NCBI GenBank assembly: GCA_963732695.1
Contig: CAVTAP010000016.1
Location: 1-64,000 of the forward strand
Reading direction: 5' to 3'
From: CADEDH01 sp963732695
GTDB lineage: Bacteria > Actinomycetota > Acidimicrobiia > Acidimicrobiales > SZUA-35
DNA length: 64,000 bases
Shown: piece after piece, positions 8,135 to 17,375 of the stretch
Layout: every line of letters starts with the position of its first letter
Numbering within the stretch: position 1 is the first letter of the stretch
The notes under the pieces: generated by a model
What the model was told of the DNA's origin: nothing
The model's database searches: none
The model's input: the letters and a program-made list of their open reading frames with translations, nothing else
Made by a program: the position numbers and the translations under genes

Positions 8135-10027
8135 ATGCAGACATCGCTAGGTAAAGTCACCCGCAGGTTAGCGGGTGGGGGCGAGATCCGGCCCGGGCAG
8201 GAGGAGATGGCCGACGCCGTGGCCCGGGCCATCGTGAACCGCTCGGCGCTCCTGGTGGAGGCCGGTACCGGAACCGGGAAATCGCTGGCCTATCTCACCC
8301 CGATCGCCGTGTCGGGAGTGAAGGCCGTGGTGGCCACGGCCACCATCGCGCTCCAGGGCCAGCTGGTCGACCACGACATCCCTCAGGTGGCCGACGGGCT
8401 GGGCCGGCCCCTCACCGCCGCGGTGTTGAAGGGCCGGCGGAACTACGTGTGCCGCCAGCGGTTGGCCGAGCTGGCCCGGGCCGACCGGAGCGAGCAGCTG
8501 GAGCTGCTGGGCGGCCGCAACCCCAGCACCCACCTGGCCGAGGTGCTGGAGTGGGCCGCCACCAGCGAGACCGGGGACCGGGAGGAGCTCGACCCGGCCC
8601 CCGCCCCGGATATCTGGGCGGCGGTGAGCGTGGGGCCCGACGAGTGCCCCGGAGCGGCCCGTTGCCCGTCGGGCGACGTCTGCTTCGCCGAGGCGGCCCG
8701 CCTGGAGGCCTTCGAGGCCGACATCATCGTCACCAACCACCACTACTACGGCCTCCACCTGGCCTCGGGCGGAGTGCTGCTGCCCGAGCACGAGGTGGTC
8801 GTGTTCGACGAGGCCCACCAGCTCACCGACTCGCTGGAGGCCACCTGCGGCACCGAGGTGGGCGGGGGGCGGTTCCGGGCCCTCGCCCGCCGGGTCCGGG
8901 CCGTGCTGACCGACGACGAGGCACCGGCCAACCTGGAGCGCGCCGGCAACGACCTCGACGCCGAGCTCCGGCCCGCCGTCGGCTCGGCCGCCACGATCAC
9001 CCCCGAGCTGGTGGCCACGCTGGTGACGGGCCGCGACCGGGCCGACCAGGTGCTGGCCGCATTGCGCAAGGTAAACCCACCCCAGGCCAGCGACGCCGCG
9101 GCCCGGGTGGAGCGGGCCACCCTCACCGCCACCAACCTCATCGACGACATCGACGCCATCATCGAGTCGGGCGACGACGATGTGCTGTGGGTCGACGGCA
9201 ACGACCTCTCGCCCCTGCTGCGCCGCACCCCGCTCGACGTGGGGCCCGTGCTGGCCGACCACCTGTGGCCCGAGAAGGCCGTGGTGCTCACCAGCGCCAC
9301 CCTGGCCGACGGGGTGGTGCCCCAGCTCGGCCTCGACCCGGCCACGGTCAGCGTGCGCCGGGTCGGCTCTCCGTTCGACTACCCCAACCTGGGGCTCCTC
9401 TACTGCGCCACCCACATCCCCGATCCCCGCTCCCCCGCCTTTCGCAAGGCCGTCCAGGAGGAGCTGATCGAGCTGGCCCGGGCCGCCGGCGGCCGCACCT
9501 TGGCCCTGTTCACGAGCTACTCGGCCATGCGGGAGGCGGCCCAGGCCCTGGCCGACGCCCTCCCCGGGCCGATCCTGATGCAGGGCGAGGCGTCCCGGGA
9601 ACAGCTCATCAGCCGGTTGCGCAGCGAACCGGGAGCCGTGCTGGCGGCCACCATGTCGTTCTGGCAGGGCATCGACGTGCCCGGCGACGCGGTGACCCTG
9701 GTGACGGTGGACCGCATCCCGTTCCCCCGGCCCGACGAACCGGTGAGTCAGGCCCGCCGGGAGCGGGCCGGGCCGGCGGCGTTCCGCACGGTCGACCTGC
9801 CCCGGGCCCAGACCATGCTGGCCCAGGCCGCCGGGCGCCTCGTGCGGCGGGCCACCGACCGGGGCGTGGTGGCCATCCTCGACCCCCGCCTGGCCACCAG
9901 CCGCCACTACCGCTGGGAGCTGATCAACGCCCTGCCCCCGTTCCCCCGCACCAAGGACCGGGACGAGGTGCTGGCGTTCCTCGAGGAGCTCGACGCCGAG
10001 GCTCGCTCGACCTCGAACGGTCAGTAA
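8135..10027 (+). CDS. DinG/XPD-like iron-sulfur DNA helicase
   Basis: An ATP-dependent superfamily 2 helicase of the XPD/DinG group. Walker A is EAGTGTGKS near residue 45 and the Walker B box is FDEAH near 225. Four cysteines fit the 4Fe-4S cluster: C106 (YVCRQR), then C171, C177 and C183 in DECPGAARCPSGDVC. The C-terminal motor carries MSFWQGIDVPG and QAAGRLVRR (motif VI). With ATG 8135 it is 630 residues, normal for actinobacterial DinG-like proteins. The end overlaps the convergent era stop by 7 bp. Family role: unwinding damaged or R-loop DNA. Confidence 0.9.
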   Translation: MQTSLGKVTRRLAGGGEIRPGQEEMADAVARAIVNRSALLVEAGTGTGKSLAYLTPIAVSGVKAVVATATIALQGQLVDHDIPQVADGLGRPLTAAVLKGRRNYVCRQRLAELARADRSEQLELLGGRNPSTHLAEVLEWAATSETGDREELDPAPAPDIWAAVSVGPDECPGAARCPSGDVCFAEAARLEAFEADIIVTNHHYYGLHLASGGVLLPEHEVVVFDEAHQLTDSLEATCGTEVGGGRFRALARRVRAVLTDDEAPANLERAGNDLDAELRPAVGSAATITPELVATLVTGRDRADQVLAALRKVNPPQASDAAARVERATLTATNLIDDIDAIIESGDDDVLWVDGNDLSPLLRRTPLDVGPVLADHLWPEKAVVLTSATLADGVVPQLGLDPATVSVRRVGSPFDYPNLGLLYCATHIPDPRSPAFRKAVQEELIELARAAGGRTLALFTSYSAMREAAQALADALPGPILMQGEASREQLISRLRSEPGAVLAATMSFWQGIDVPGDAVTLVTVDRIPFPRPDEPVSQARRERAGPAAFRTVDLPRAQTMLAQAAGRLVRRATDRGVVAILDPRLATSRHYRWELINALPPFPRTKDRDEVLAFLEELDAEARSTSNGQ

Positions 10028-10920
10028 CCGAGGCGCTCCACGGCGGCGGGGTCGTGCTGCCAGCCGGGGTCGACCGTGACGAACAGCTCGATGAAGGCGC
10101 CCGCCGGCAGCTGCCGCCGCACCCGGGTGCCCACGTCCTTGAGCACCTGGCCCCCCTTGCCGATCACGATCCCCTTCTGGGAGTCCCGCTCCACCAGGAT
10201 CTCCACTCGGATCCGGGGCCACTCCCACTCCGTCACCCGGGTGGCCACCGAGTGCGGCACCTCCTGACGGGTCACGTGCAGCAGCTGCTCCCGCACCAGC
10301 TCGGCCACCCACAGGGGCTCGGGCATGTCGGTCACCTGGTCGCCCGGGTACCACTGGGGCCCTTCCGGCATCAGCCCCAGCAGGTGGTCGACCAGGGGCT
10401 TCACCCCCCGGCCGGTGAAGGCCGACACGGGGAAGTAGGCGGCGAGATCGAGCTCCGCCGCCACCGCCAGCTGGGCCGCCACCGCCTCGGGCTTCATCCC
10501 GTCGATCTTGTTCAGCACGGCCACCGCGGTGGCCGGATCGAGCTGCTCGGCCAGGAACCGGTCGCCCCGCCCCACCCCGGAACGGGCGTCGAGCACCAGG
10601 CACACCACGTCGACCCCGCTGCGGGCGGCCGCCGCCGACTCGTTGAGCCGGCTACCGAGCGCCGAGCGGGGCTTGGACACGCCGGGGGTGTCGACGAACA
10701 CGATCTGGGCGTCGTCGCGGTTCAGCACCCCCCGGATCTGGTGCCGGGTGGTCTGCGACTTGTCCGACACGATCGACACCTTGGTGTCGAGCATCTGGTT
10801 GAGCAGCGTCGACTTGCCCACGTTGGGCCGCCCGGCCAGGGTCACGAACCCCGACCGGAAGCCGCCGTTCGTGCTCTCCGCCGCTGTGCCGTCCACCCCA
10901 CCATCATCTGGCGCGATCAT
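10021..10920 (-). CDS. era: GTPase Era
   Basis: A Ras-like GTPase that binds the 3' end of 16S rRNA and acts in 30S maturation. Motifs: G1 GRPNVGKS at residues 30-37, G3 DTPG, G4 NKID, and a C-terminal KH domain with GIVIGKGGQVLKDVG. It is 299 residues. The ATG at 10920 overlaps the corC-like stop by 4 bp (ATGA), closing the phoH-ybeY-corC-era operon. Confidence 0.96.
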   Translation of the reverse strand: MIAPDDGGVDGTAAESTNGGFRSGFVTLAGRPNVGKSTLLNQMLDTKVSIVSDKSQTTRHQIRGVLNRDDAQIVFVDTPGVSKPRSALGSRLNESAAAARSGVDVVCLVLDARSGVGRGDRFLAEQLDPATAVAVLNKIDGMKPEAVAAQLAVAAELDLAAYFPVSAFTGRGVKPLVDHLLGLMPEGPQWYPGDQVTDMPEPLWVAELVREQLLHVTRQEVPHSVATRVTEWEWPRIRVEILVERDSQKGIVIGKGGQVLKDVGTRVRRQLPAGAFIELFVTVDPGWQHDPAAVERLGY

Positions 10921-12218
10921 TGGCCCACCTCTTCCAGCTCGGCCGGCTCCATCCGCATGATCCTCACCCGCTTGATGCGGCGCCCCTGGAGGCGCTCCAC
11001 CCGCAGCCGGTAGCCGTTCACGTCGCACGTCTCGCCCGCCGCCGGCACCCGGCCGAACCGGTCGAAGACGAGGCCGCCCACCGTGTCCCAGTCGCCCTCG
11101 GGCAGCTCCATGTTGGCCAGGTCGTTCAGCTCGTCGATGGAGATCCGCCCGTCCACCCGGAGAGTGCCGTCGCGCAGCCGCTCCACCAGCGGCTCGTCGA
11201 CGTCGTACTCGTCGACGATCTCGCCCACCAGCTCCTCGATCAGGTCCTCCAGGGTGACCAGGCCGGCGATCCCGCCGTATTCGTCAACCGCCACCGCCAT
11301 GTGGAACTTCTCCTGCTGCATCTCCTTGAGCAACTCGGCCACCTTCTTCGTCTCGGGCACGAAGCGAGACGGGCGCAGCAGGGTCTCCACGCTCTGTTCG
11401 GGATGACCGTCGAGCTCCGCCCGGATCAGGTCCTTCACGTAGACCAGGCCCACCACGTCGTCCACGCTGTCGCCCACCGCCGGCAGCCGGGAGAAGCCGG
11501 CGGCCGAGGCCACCTCCAGGCCGTCGGCCACGGTGGCGGCCCGGTTGATCGTGGTCATGTCGGTGCGGGGCACCATCACCTCGCGCACCACGGTGTCGCC
11601 GAACTCGATCACCGACTCGATCAGGTCCCGTTCCTCCTGCTCCAGCACGTCGTCCTGCACGGCGGCATCGGCCAGGGCGATCAGTTCCTCGGCGGTGGAG
11701 AAGGGGCCCTTACGCAGGCCCTTGCCCGGCACCACCCAGTTGGTGATGGCGATCAGCGCACCAGCCAGCAGGCGGACGGGCAGCAGCTCGGCCACCAGCT
11801 CGATCGGGCGCACCAGGGCCAGGGCCAGGCGGTCGGCCCGCAGGATGCCGAGGGTGCGGGGCACCGCCTCGGCCACCACGAACACCAGACAGGCGTTGAG
11901 TGCCACCACCAGCACCACCAGCGGCCACGACAGGAACCGGACGGCCACCAGGGCCACCAGGGTGGTCTCGGCCAGCTGGAGGATCAGCACCAGGAGGCGT
12001 AACGGGTTGACCACCGCCTCCGGCACGGCCAGGAGCCGCACCAGACGGGCCGCCTTGCGGGGGTTCACCCCCTCCAGCGACTCGATCCGCACCGGGCTGG
12101 TGCGGGAGACCGCCTCCTCGGCCGCCACCAGCACCGCGGCCAGCGCCAGCAGGACCACGATCACGGCCACCGCCGCCAGATCGGTTCCGCCGAAGGCGGC
12201 GGCCAGCACGGCGATCAC
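10917..12218 (-). CDS. HlyC/CorC-family transporter-like protein (DUF21-CBS-CorC_HlyC)
   Basis: The 433-residue product has an N-terminal DUF21 membrane domain of about four helices (residues 1-150), a pair of CBS domains (VMVPRTDMTTI ... VDEYGGIAGLVTLEDLIEELVGEI) and a C-terminal CorC_HlyC domain. Family members are linked to Mg2+/Co2+ efflux, but direct transport is debated. The position between ybeY and era is the usual one. A second paralogue is at 45325-46611. Confidence 0.9.
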   Translation of the reverse strand: MIAVLAAAFGGTDLAAVAVIVVLLALAAVLVAAEEAVSRTSPVRIESLEGVNPRKAARLVRLLAVPEAVVNPLRLLVLILQLAETTLVALVAVRFLSWPLVVLVVALNACLVFVVAEAVPRTLGILRADRLALALVRPIELVAELLPVRLLAGALIAITNWVVPGKGLRKGPFSTAEELIALADAAVQDDVLEQEERDLIESVIEFGDTVVREVMVPRTDMTTINRAATVADGLEVASAAGFSRLPAVGDSVDDVVGLVYVKDLIRAELDGHPEQSVETLLRPSRFVPETKKVAELLKEMQQEKFHMAVAVDEYGGIAGLVTLEDLIEELVGEIVDEYDVDEPLVERLRDGTLRVDGRISIDELNDLANMELPEGDWDTVGGLVFDRFGRVPAAGETCDVNGYRLRVERLQGRRIKRVRIMRMEPAELEEVGQ

Positions 12219-12237
12219 CTCGGTGGGGCCAGCCGGC

Positions 12238-12765
12238 TCATGCCGGCACCGGGTGCTGGTGGCCGTAGCGTCCGAGGTGCAACCGCTCCCGGCCCTGCAT
12301 CACCAGCCGCTCGTCGTCTTCGGCGTGGTCGTGGCCCAGCACGTGGAGCACACCGTGCACCACCAGCAGGGTCAGCTCGGCTTCCTCGTGGCCGCAGTGC
12401 TCGCCGGCCTGGGCCCGGGCCACCTGGGGGCAGACCACCACGTCGCCCAGGTGCCGAGCCGGGGCGCCGGCCGGACCGCCGCCATCTCCCGCGTCGGGGA
12501 ACACGAGATCCATCTCGTCGTCGTCGTCGGCGCTGTCGAGGGGGAAGGCCAGCACGTCGGTGGCGTAGTCGGCCCCCATGTGCTCCCGGTTCAGCTCGGC
12601 CATCGTGTCGGGGTCGACGAAGATCAGGTCGAGCCGACCCTCCGCGCCGTCGTCGCACTCCAGCTCCAGCGTGGACCGGGCGACCTCCTGCCATCGGGCC
12701 AGATCGAGGCCCTCGTCGGTGGTCTCGTCGTGGGCCCCGACCTCCAGGCGACCTCGCCCGATCAC
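12238..12765 (-). CDS. ybeY: Endoribonuclease YbeY
   Basis: A zinc endoribonuclease for 16S rRNA 3' maturation and ribosome quality control. The H-x3-H-x5-H metal site is visible in VVHGVLHVLGHDHAEDDE (about residues 137-152). At 175 residues it is a little longer than usual because of an acidic/Gly loop (DSADDDDEMD ... GDGGGPAG) before the catalytic part. The GTG at 12765 overlaps the phoH stop by 4 bp. Confidence 0.93.
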   Translation of the reverse strand: MIGRGRLEVGAHDETTDEGLDLARWQEVARSTLELECDDGAEGRLDLIFVDPDTMAELNREHMGADYATDVLAFPLDSADDDDEMDLVFPDAGDGGGPAGAPARHLGDVVVCPQVARAQAGEHCGHEEAELTLLVVHGVLHVLGHDHAEDDERLVMQGRERLHLGRYGHQHPVPA

Positions 12766-13718
12766 GGGCGTGACCGCCGCTGGGCGTCGTGGCGGGAGTA
12801 GGCGTCGACGATGTCCTGCACGATCCGGTGACGGACCACGTCGGACGAGTAGAGGCGCACGAACGACAGCCCGTCGATCCCGGTGAGGATCGGTTCCAGG
12901 CCCAACAGGCCGCTCCGGCCCCCGGCCAGGTCGACCTGGGTGTCGTCGCCCGTGATCACGGCCTGGGAGTTGAACCCGATCCGGGTCAGGAACATCATCA
13001 TCTGCTCCGGCGTGGCGTTCTGGGCCTCGTCGAGGATGATGAAGCTGTCGTTGAGGGTGCGGCCCCGCATGAAGGCCAGCGGCGCCACCTCCACCACCCC
13101 CCGCTCGAACAGCTTGGCCGAGCCTTCGGGCCCGACCATGTCGTGGAGGGCGTCGTACAGGGGCCGGAGATAGGGGTCGACCTTGGACATGAGGTCGCCC
13201 GGGAGGTAGCCCAACCGCTCCCCCGCCTCCACCGCCGGGCGGGTGAGGAGGATACGCTCCACCTCCTTGTTCTGGAGGGCCCGTACGGCACAGGCCACGG
13301 CCAGCCAGCTCTTGCCGGTGCCGGCGGGACCGATGCCGAAGGTGACGATGTTGGCCCGGATGGCGTCGAGGTAGCGCTTCTGGCCCGACGTCTTGGGCCG
13401 CACCGGCTTGCCCCGCTGGGTGGTCAGGATCCGGTCGGTCAGGATCTCCGAGGGGCGCTCGTTGGCCCGGACCATGTCCACCGCCCGCAGTACGGCGGCC
13501 TGCTCCAGCGACTGGCCCGACTGGACGATGAGCACCAGCTCCTCCAGCACCTGGGCCGCTTCCACGGCTTGGGGGCCCTCGACCGAGATCTCGTTGCCCC
13601 GAACGTGGATCGTGGCGTCGAACGAGCGCTCGATCGCCCGGAGGTACTGGTCGCGCTCACCGAGGAGGCCGGCCATGAGGTGGTTGCCGGGTACGTTGAT
13701 CTGGACAATCGCGGTCAT
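12762..13718 (-). CDS. phoH: PhoH-like ATPase
   Basis: A PhoH-family P-loop ATPase of 318 residues. An N-terminal KH-like region (VPGNHLMAGLLGERDQYLRAIE) precedes Walker A GPAGTGKS and Walker B FIILDEAQNATPEQM, with the C-terminal TGDDTQVDL motif. It is first gene of the phoH-ybeY-corC-era unit, which points to an RNA/ribosome role rather than phosphate starvation; that is inference from context. Confidence 0.93.
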   Translation of the reverse strand: MTAIVQINVPGNHLMAGLLGERDQYLRAIERSFDATIHVRGNEISVEGPQAVEAAQVLEELVLIVQSGQSLEQAAVLRAVDMVRANERPSEILTDRILTTQRGKPVRPKTSGQKRYLDAIRANIVTFGIGPAGTGKSWLAVACAVRALQNKEVERILLTRPAVEAGERLGYLPGDLMSKVDPYLRPLYDALHDMVGPEGSAKLFERGVVEVAPLAFMRGRTLNDSFIILDEAQNATPEQMMMFLTRIGFNSQAVITGDDTQVDLAGGRSGLLGLEPILTGIDGLSFVRLYSSDVVRHRIVQDIVDAYSRHDAQRRSRP

Positions 13719-13811
13719 CGTGACGCTCCAGCCTATCGGACCACCAGCAGGGCCGACGGGGAGTATGGGACGCCCTGGTGGATGGGGCGGTGCCGGCTCA
13801 GCTGCAGGCCG

Positions 13812-14348
13812 TCAGCTGACCGGGTTGAGGTGGGTCAGGCCGAGATCGGCCAGACGGTCGATGGCCTCGTCGATCTCCACGCCGAGGATGCAGGCCACGG
13901 CCCGCAGGTCGTCATGGCGGATCGTGAGGACCCGGCCATTGAAGTCCTGGCGCTGGACCTGGATCATCACCAGGTAGCGGCCCAGCATCTCGCCCTCGGG
14001 GCGGGACACGGCGTCGAGCTGGGTGAGGTCGATCGAGACGCCGGCCTTGCGGCCCGTTCGCCCGGTGAGATCGACCACGCCGATCCCGTCGCCCCCGGCC
14101 GTGGAGCGGGGCAGCAGCTGGTCCACCGGGATGCTGTAGAACCGGGCCAACCGCTCCAGGCGGGGCACCGAGATGGCCCGCTCCCCCCGCTCGTAGGCAC
14201 CGAGCACCGACGCCTTGAACTCCTGGTCCGAGGAGGCCTCGACGTCCTGGAGCGACAGCCGCTTCTGACGACGGATGGCGCGCAGGCGCTCGCCCACCCG
14301 CCGCCCGTAGGGCGACGAGGCCTCACTCAGCTCGTCGTCAACACTCAT
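13812..14348 (-). CDS. BldD-like transcriptional regulator with a c-di-GMP-type motif
   Basis: The 178-residue protein has an N-terminal helix-turn-helix of the XRE type (residues 15-75: RLRAIRRQKRLSLQDVEASS ... VPRLERLARFYSIPVDQLLP) and a C-terminal domain. The latter contains R133-Q-D135, eight residues, then R144-H-D-D147. That matches the RxD-x8-RxxD signature by which Streptomyces BldD binds tetrameric c-di-GMP. ATG 14348 is chosen over the upstream in-frame ATG because a GGGAGA site sits before it. It probably acts as a c-di-GMP-gated repressor; targets are unknown. It stands alone between phoH and rsmE. Confidence 0.85.
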   Translation of the reverse strand: MSVDDELSEASSPYGRRVGERLRAIRRQKRLSLQDVEASSDQEFKASVLGAYERGERAISVPRLERLARFYSIPVDQLLPRSTAGGDGIGVVDLTGRTGRKAGVSIDLTQLDAVSRPEGEMLGRYLVMIQVQRQDFNGRVLTIRHDDLRAVACILGVEIDEAIDRLADLGLTHLNPVS

Positions 14349-14384
14349 TACCGGCGTCTCCCACCTCATTTTGTGCCAGCCGCC

Positions 14385-14413
14385 ACGCTAGACGTCACTC
14401 AGCGCAGGTTCAA
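14385..14413 (-). promoter_or_regulatory. Candidate promoter of the BldD-like gene
   Basis: On the minus strand TTGAAC (14413-14408) and TAGCGT (14390-14385) are separated by exactly 17 bp, about 37 bp before the chosen ATG. Both boxes fit a primary sigma factor promoter loosely. It is a visual match only. Confidence 0.4.
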
Positions 14414-14467
14414 CCACACCACGCGTTCAAAACAGATCGAATTGGCCGATCCATGGGGTTTACACTG

Positions 14468-15190
14468 TCAGCGAGGCCCCAGCAGACCGGAGCGGAGGCC
14501 GGCCAGCACCCCCGCCGCCACCACGGCCGCCGTCTCGGCCCGCAGGATGTGGCCCGGTAGTGCGACGGCGGGGGCCAGCGCCCGCTCGGCCGGGCTGAAG
14601 CCACCCTCCGGCCCCACCACCAGGGCGGAAAGGGCGGCGGTGGGCGGCAGCCCGTCGGGGTCGGCCAGGGCCAGACCGGGGCCCTCGTCGCCCGCCGGGC
14701 CGGCCCGCCCGGCCAGGAACCGGGCCAGATCGGTGACCGGGGCCACCGTGGGCAGGTGGAGTCGCCGGCACTGCAGGCAGGCCTCCCGGGCCGCCCCCAC
14801 CATCCGCTCGTGGTTCCGGGCGGCCCGGGGACCGTCCCAGCGCACCACCGAGCGCTCCGACACGAGCGGCACGATCTCGTCGATCCCCAGCTCGGTGAGC
14901 TTCTGCACGTACCACTCGGGGCCCTCGCCCTTCACCGGCACGAAGCCCACGCACAGCGACGGGGCCGGGGCCGGCTCCACCGCCACCGGGCCCACCGGCT
15001 CGGGCTCGGCCCCGAAGCGGGCCTCGCACCAGCCGCCCCGGCCGTCGGCCAGCGTCACCGGCTGACCCGGGGCCAGGCGCAGCACCCGGCTGAAATGGTG
15101 GGCGTCGGCGGCGCTCAGGCGAGGGACCGCCAGGTCGTCGACCAGTACCAGGGGGCGGCGCCGCAGCTCGGCGGCGGTGGCCCGGTCCAA
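14468..15190 (-). CDS. rsmE: 16S rRNA (uracil-1498-N3)-methyltransferase RsmE
   Basis: A SPOUT-class methyltransferase that makes m3U1498. Visible motifs are HHFSRVLRLAPGQPVTLADG in the N-terminal PUA-like domain, VQKLTELGIDEIVPLVSERS, and the C-terminal knot with VVGPEGGFSPAERA and ILRAETA. The start is uncertain: no ATG/GTG lies at the right place after the dnaJ stop, so TTG 15190 (240 residues) is proposed. An initiator overlapping the dnaJ stop is the alternative. It follows dnaJ, as in many Gram-positives. Confidence 0.88.
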   Translation of the reverse strand: MDRATAAELRRRPLVLVDDLAVPRLSAADAHHFSRVLRLAPGQPVTLADGRGGWCEARFGAEPEPVGPVAVEPAPAPSLCVGFVPVKGEGPEWYVQKLTELGIDEIVPLVSERSVVRWDGPRAARNHERMVGAAREACLQCRRLHLPTVAPVTDLARFLAGRAGPAGDEGPGLALADPDGLPPTAALSALVVGPEGGFSPAERALAPAVALPGHILRAETAAVVAAGVLAGLRSGLLGPR

Positions 15191-15204
15191 TCCGGAGCCG
15201 CCCG

Positions 15205-16311
15205 TCAGGAGAAGCGCGAACGGAGACGGCCGAGGAAGCCGTCGTCGCCCGGCTCCTTCACGTCCTCCTGGCGCTCCTTGGCCAGCTGGCGCAGCAGCTC
15301 CTCCTGCTCGGCGGTGAGATCGGTGGGGGTGTCGACCACCACCGTCAGCAGCATGTCGCCCCGACCCCGACCCCGCAGGCGGGGCACGCCCTTGTCCTTG
15401 AACCGGAACCGCTTGCCGGTGTGGACACCGGCCTGGAGATCGATGGGCACCACACCGTCGATGGTGGCGAACTCGAGCCGTGCCCCCAGCGCGGCCTGGG
15501 TCATGGCCACGTGGAGCTCGGCCAACAGGTCGTCGCCGTTTCGGGTGAACACCGGGTGCGGCTCCACCTGCACGTGCACGTAGAGGTCGCCGGCGCCGCC
15601 GCCTCGGGGGCCCACCGCGCCCCGTCCGGTGAGCCGGAGGGGTGACCCCTCCCCCACCCCGGCCGGGATGTTGACGGTGTAGGTGCGTTCCTCCACCCGG
15701 CGGCCCTCGCCGGCGCAGTCGTCGCACGGGCTCTCGATCATCACGCCCTCGCCGGCGCAGCGGGGGCAACTGGAGGTGGTGACCATCTGGCCCAGGATCG
15801 ACTGGCGGACCTGGCGGACCTGGCCCGTGCCGCCGCACATGTCGCAGCGGGAGATGTCGGACCCCGGTCGGGCGCCGGTGGCCTCGCAGGTGTCGCAGGG
15901 CACGGCGGTGCGGACCGTCACCGGCTTCTCCACCCCGCTGACGGCCTCCTCCAGCGTCAGGCGGGCCACGACCTCCAGGTCGACGCCCCGCTTGGGGCCG
16001 CTATCGGCCCGGGAGGAGCCGGCGTTGAAGAAGGCGTCGAACAGGTCGCCCAGGCCGGTGGCGGCGAAGGGATCGAACCCGCCGCCCCCACCCCCCGAGC
16101 CCGACGTGCCGAAGCGGTCGTAGCGGGCCCGCTTCTGGGGATCGCTCAACACCTCGTAGGCCTCGGCCACCTGCTTGAAGCGGGCCTCGGCGGCGGCGTC
16201 GCCGGGGTTGGCATCGGGATGCAACTCCCGCGCCAACTTCCGGTAGGCCTTCTTGATCTCTTCCTGGCTGGCCGTCCGGCTCACGCCGAGGCGGTCGTAG
16301 AAGTCGTCCAT
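15205..16311 (-). CDS. dnaJ: Chaperone DnaJ (type I)
   Basis: A Hsp40 co-chaperone of DnaK. The J domain at residues 1-70 has the HPD motif (LARELHPDAN). A Gly/Phe-rich linker follows, then four zinc-finger repeats (CDTCEATG, CDMCGGTG, CPRCAGEG, CDDCAGEG) and the C-terminal substrate domains. It is 368 residues and lies 23 bp downstream of hrcA on the same strand; the hrcA-dnaJ pairing is typical for actinobacterial dnaJ2. No dnaK or grpE is in the window. Confidence 0.95.
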   Translation of the reverse strand: MDDFYDRLGVSRTASQEEIKKAYRKLARELHPDANPGDAAAEARFKQVAEAYEVLSDPQKRARYDRFGTSGSGGGGGGFDPFAATGLGDLFDAFFNAGSSRADSGPKRGVDLEVVARLTLEEAVSGVEKPVTVRTAVPCDTCEATGARPGSDISRCDMCGGTGQVRQVRQSILGQMVTTSSCPRCAGEGVMIESPCDDCAGEGRRVEERTYTVNIPAGVGEGSPLRLTGRGAVGPRGGGAGDLYVHVQVEPHPVFTRNGDDLLAELHVAMTQAALGARLEFATIDGVVPIDLQAGVHTGKRFRFKDKGVPRLRGRGRGDMLLTVVVDTPTDLTAEQEELLRQLAKERQEDVKEPGDDGFLGRLRSRFS

Positions 16312-16334
16312 CGGTGGTCCTTGCCCCGTCCCTC

Positions 16335-17330
16335 TCAGCCGCCGCTCAACCGGTTGCCCAGCTGGTGGCTCACGGCGGCCACAGCCGACAGCGCCTGCTG
16401 GTAGTTCATCCTCGTGGGGCCGAGCACGGCGATCGTGCCGGCATGCTCCCCGTCGATCTCGTACGGTCGGACCACCAGGCTGCAGTCCGACAGTGGATCC
16501 ACCCCGGTCTCCGAGCCGATGGCCACCGTGAGGCCCCGGTCGAGCACGTCGGCCAGCAGGGTGGCCACCACCAGCTGCTGCTCCAGGATCGTGAGCACCT
16601 TGCCCACCGACTCCACGGCGGCGAAGGCGTTCACCACCCGCGACGCGCCGTCCACGTACACCCGCCCCGGGTCCGATCCCGACAGGACGGCCAGGTGGGC
16701 GGCGTCGGCCAGCCGGTCGGCGTCGTGCCGGCTCGATCGGCCGAGCGGCCGGGAGGCCGACAGGGGCCGCCCCTCGAACGCCCCCCGCAGCAGGGAGCCG
16801 GCCTCGGCCAGGTCCTCCTCGCTCAGGGCGCGGTCGAGCTCGATCGTGTGCTTCATCAGGTGCCCGTTGGCCATGACCATCACGGCCAGCACCAACCGCT
16901 CCGATAGCCCGACGAGCTGCACCGAGCGCACGTCGACCGCCTCGTCGGTGTCGTCCACCACCACGGCGGCGTAGTGCGTGAGGTTGGCCAGCAGGCCGGC
17001 CGTGTCCCGCATGATGCCCTCGATCTCACCCTTGAGCTGGCCGAAGAACTCCGACACCTTGCGCGAGTCCATCGTGGGAAGCTCGGTCTGGCTGAGGTGA
17101 TGGTCGACGAAGTAGCGATAGCCCTTCTCGGTGGGCACCCGACCAGCGCTGGTGTGGGGCTGGATCAGGTACCCCTCGCTCTCCAGTACGGCCATGTCGT
17201 TGCGTACCGTAGCCGGCGACACCCGCACATCGGCGGCCGCCACCACAGCGGCCGAGCCGACCGGTTGGGCCGTGTCGATGTATTCCTCGATTACCGCCTT
17301 GAGTATGGCGGCCTTGCGTTCGTCGAGCAT
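16335..17330 (-). CDS. hrcA: Heat-inducible transcription repressor HrcA
   Basis: The repressor of class I heat-shock genes. The N terminus is a winged helix (LDERKAAILKAVIEEYIDTAQPVGS ... SPATVRNDMAVLESEGYL); the rest is the GAF-like HrcA domain, ending with IAVLGPTRMNYQQALSAV. It is 331 residues. An AGGAGA site precedes the ATG. I looked for the CIRCE operator TTAGCACTC-N9-GAGTGCTAA in the short gap upstream and did not see one, so any HrcA target is elsewhere or diverged. Confidence 0.94.
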   Translation of the reverse strand: MLDERKAAILKAVIEEYIDTAQPVGSAAVVAAADVRVSPATVRNDMAVLESEGYLIQPHTSAGRVPTEKGYRYFVDHHLSQTELPTMDSRKVSEFFGQLKGEIEGIMRDTAGLLANLTHYAAVVVDDTDEAVDVRSVQLVGLSERLVLAVMVMANGHLMKHTIELDRALSEEDLAEAGSLLRGAFEGRPLSASRPLGRSSRHDADRLADAAHLAVLSGSDPGRVYVDGASRVVNAFAAVESVGKVLTILEQQLVVATLLADVLDRGLTVAIGSETGVDPLSDCSLVVRPYEIDGEHAGTIAVLGPTRMNYQQALSAVAAVSHQLGNRLSGG

Positions 17331-17375
17331 CGCGATCCTGGTCGTCTCCTGGGTGACAGCCTAGTCCATTCCGGG

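Noticed and set aside
8168..10603. Long minus-strand open frame opposite the helicase
   Set aside because: The helicase on the plus strand has complete motifs; the opposite frame is compositional shadow.
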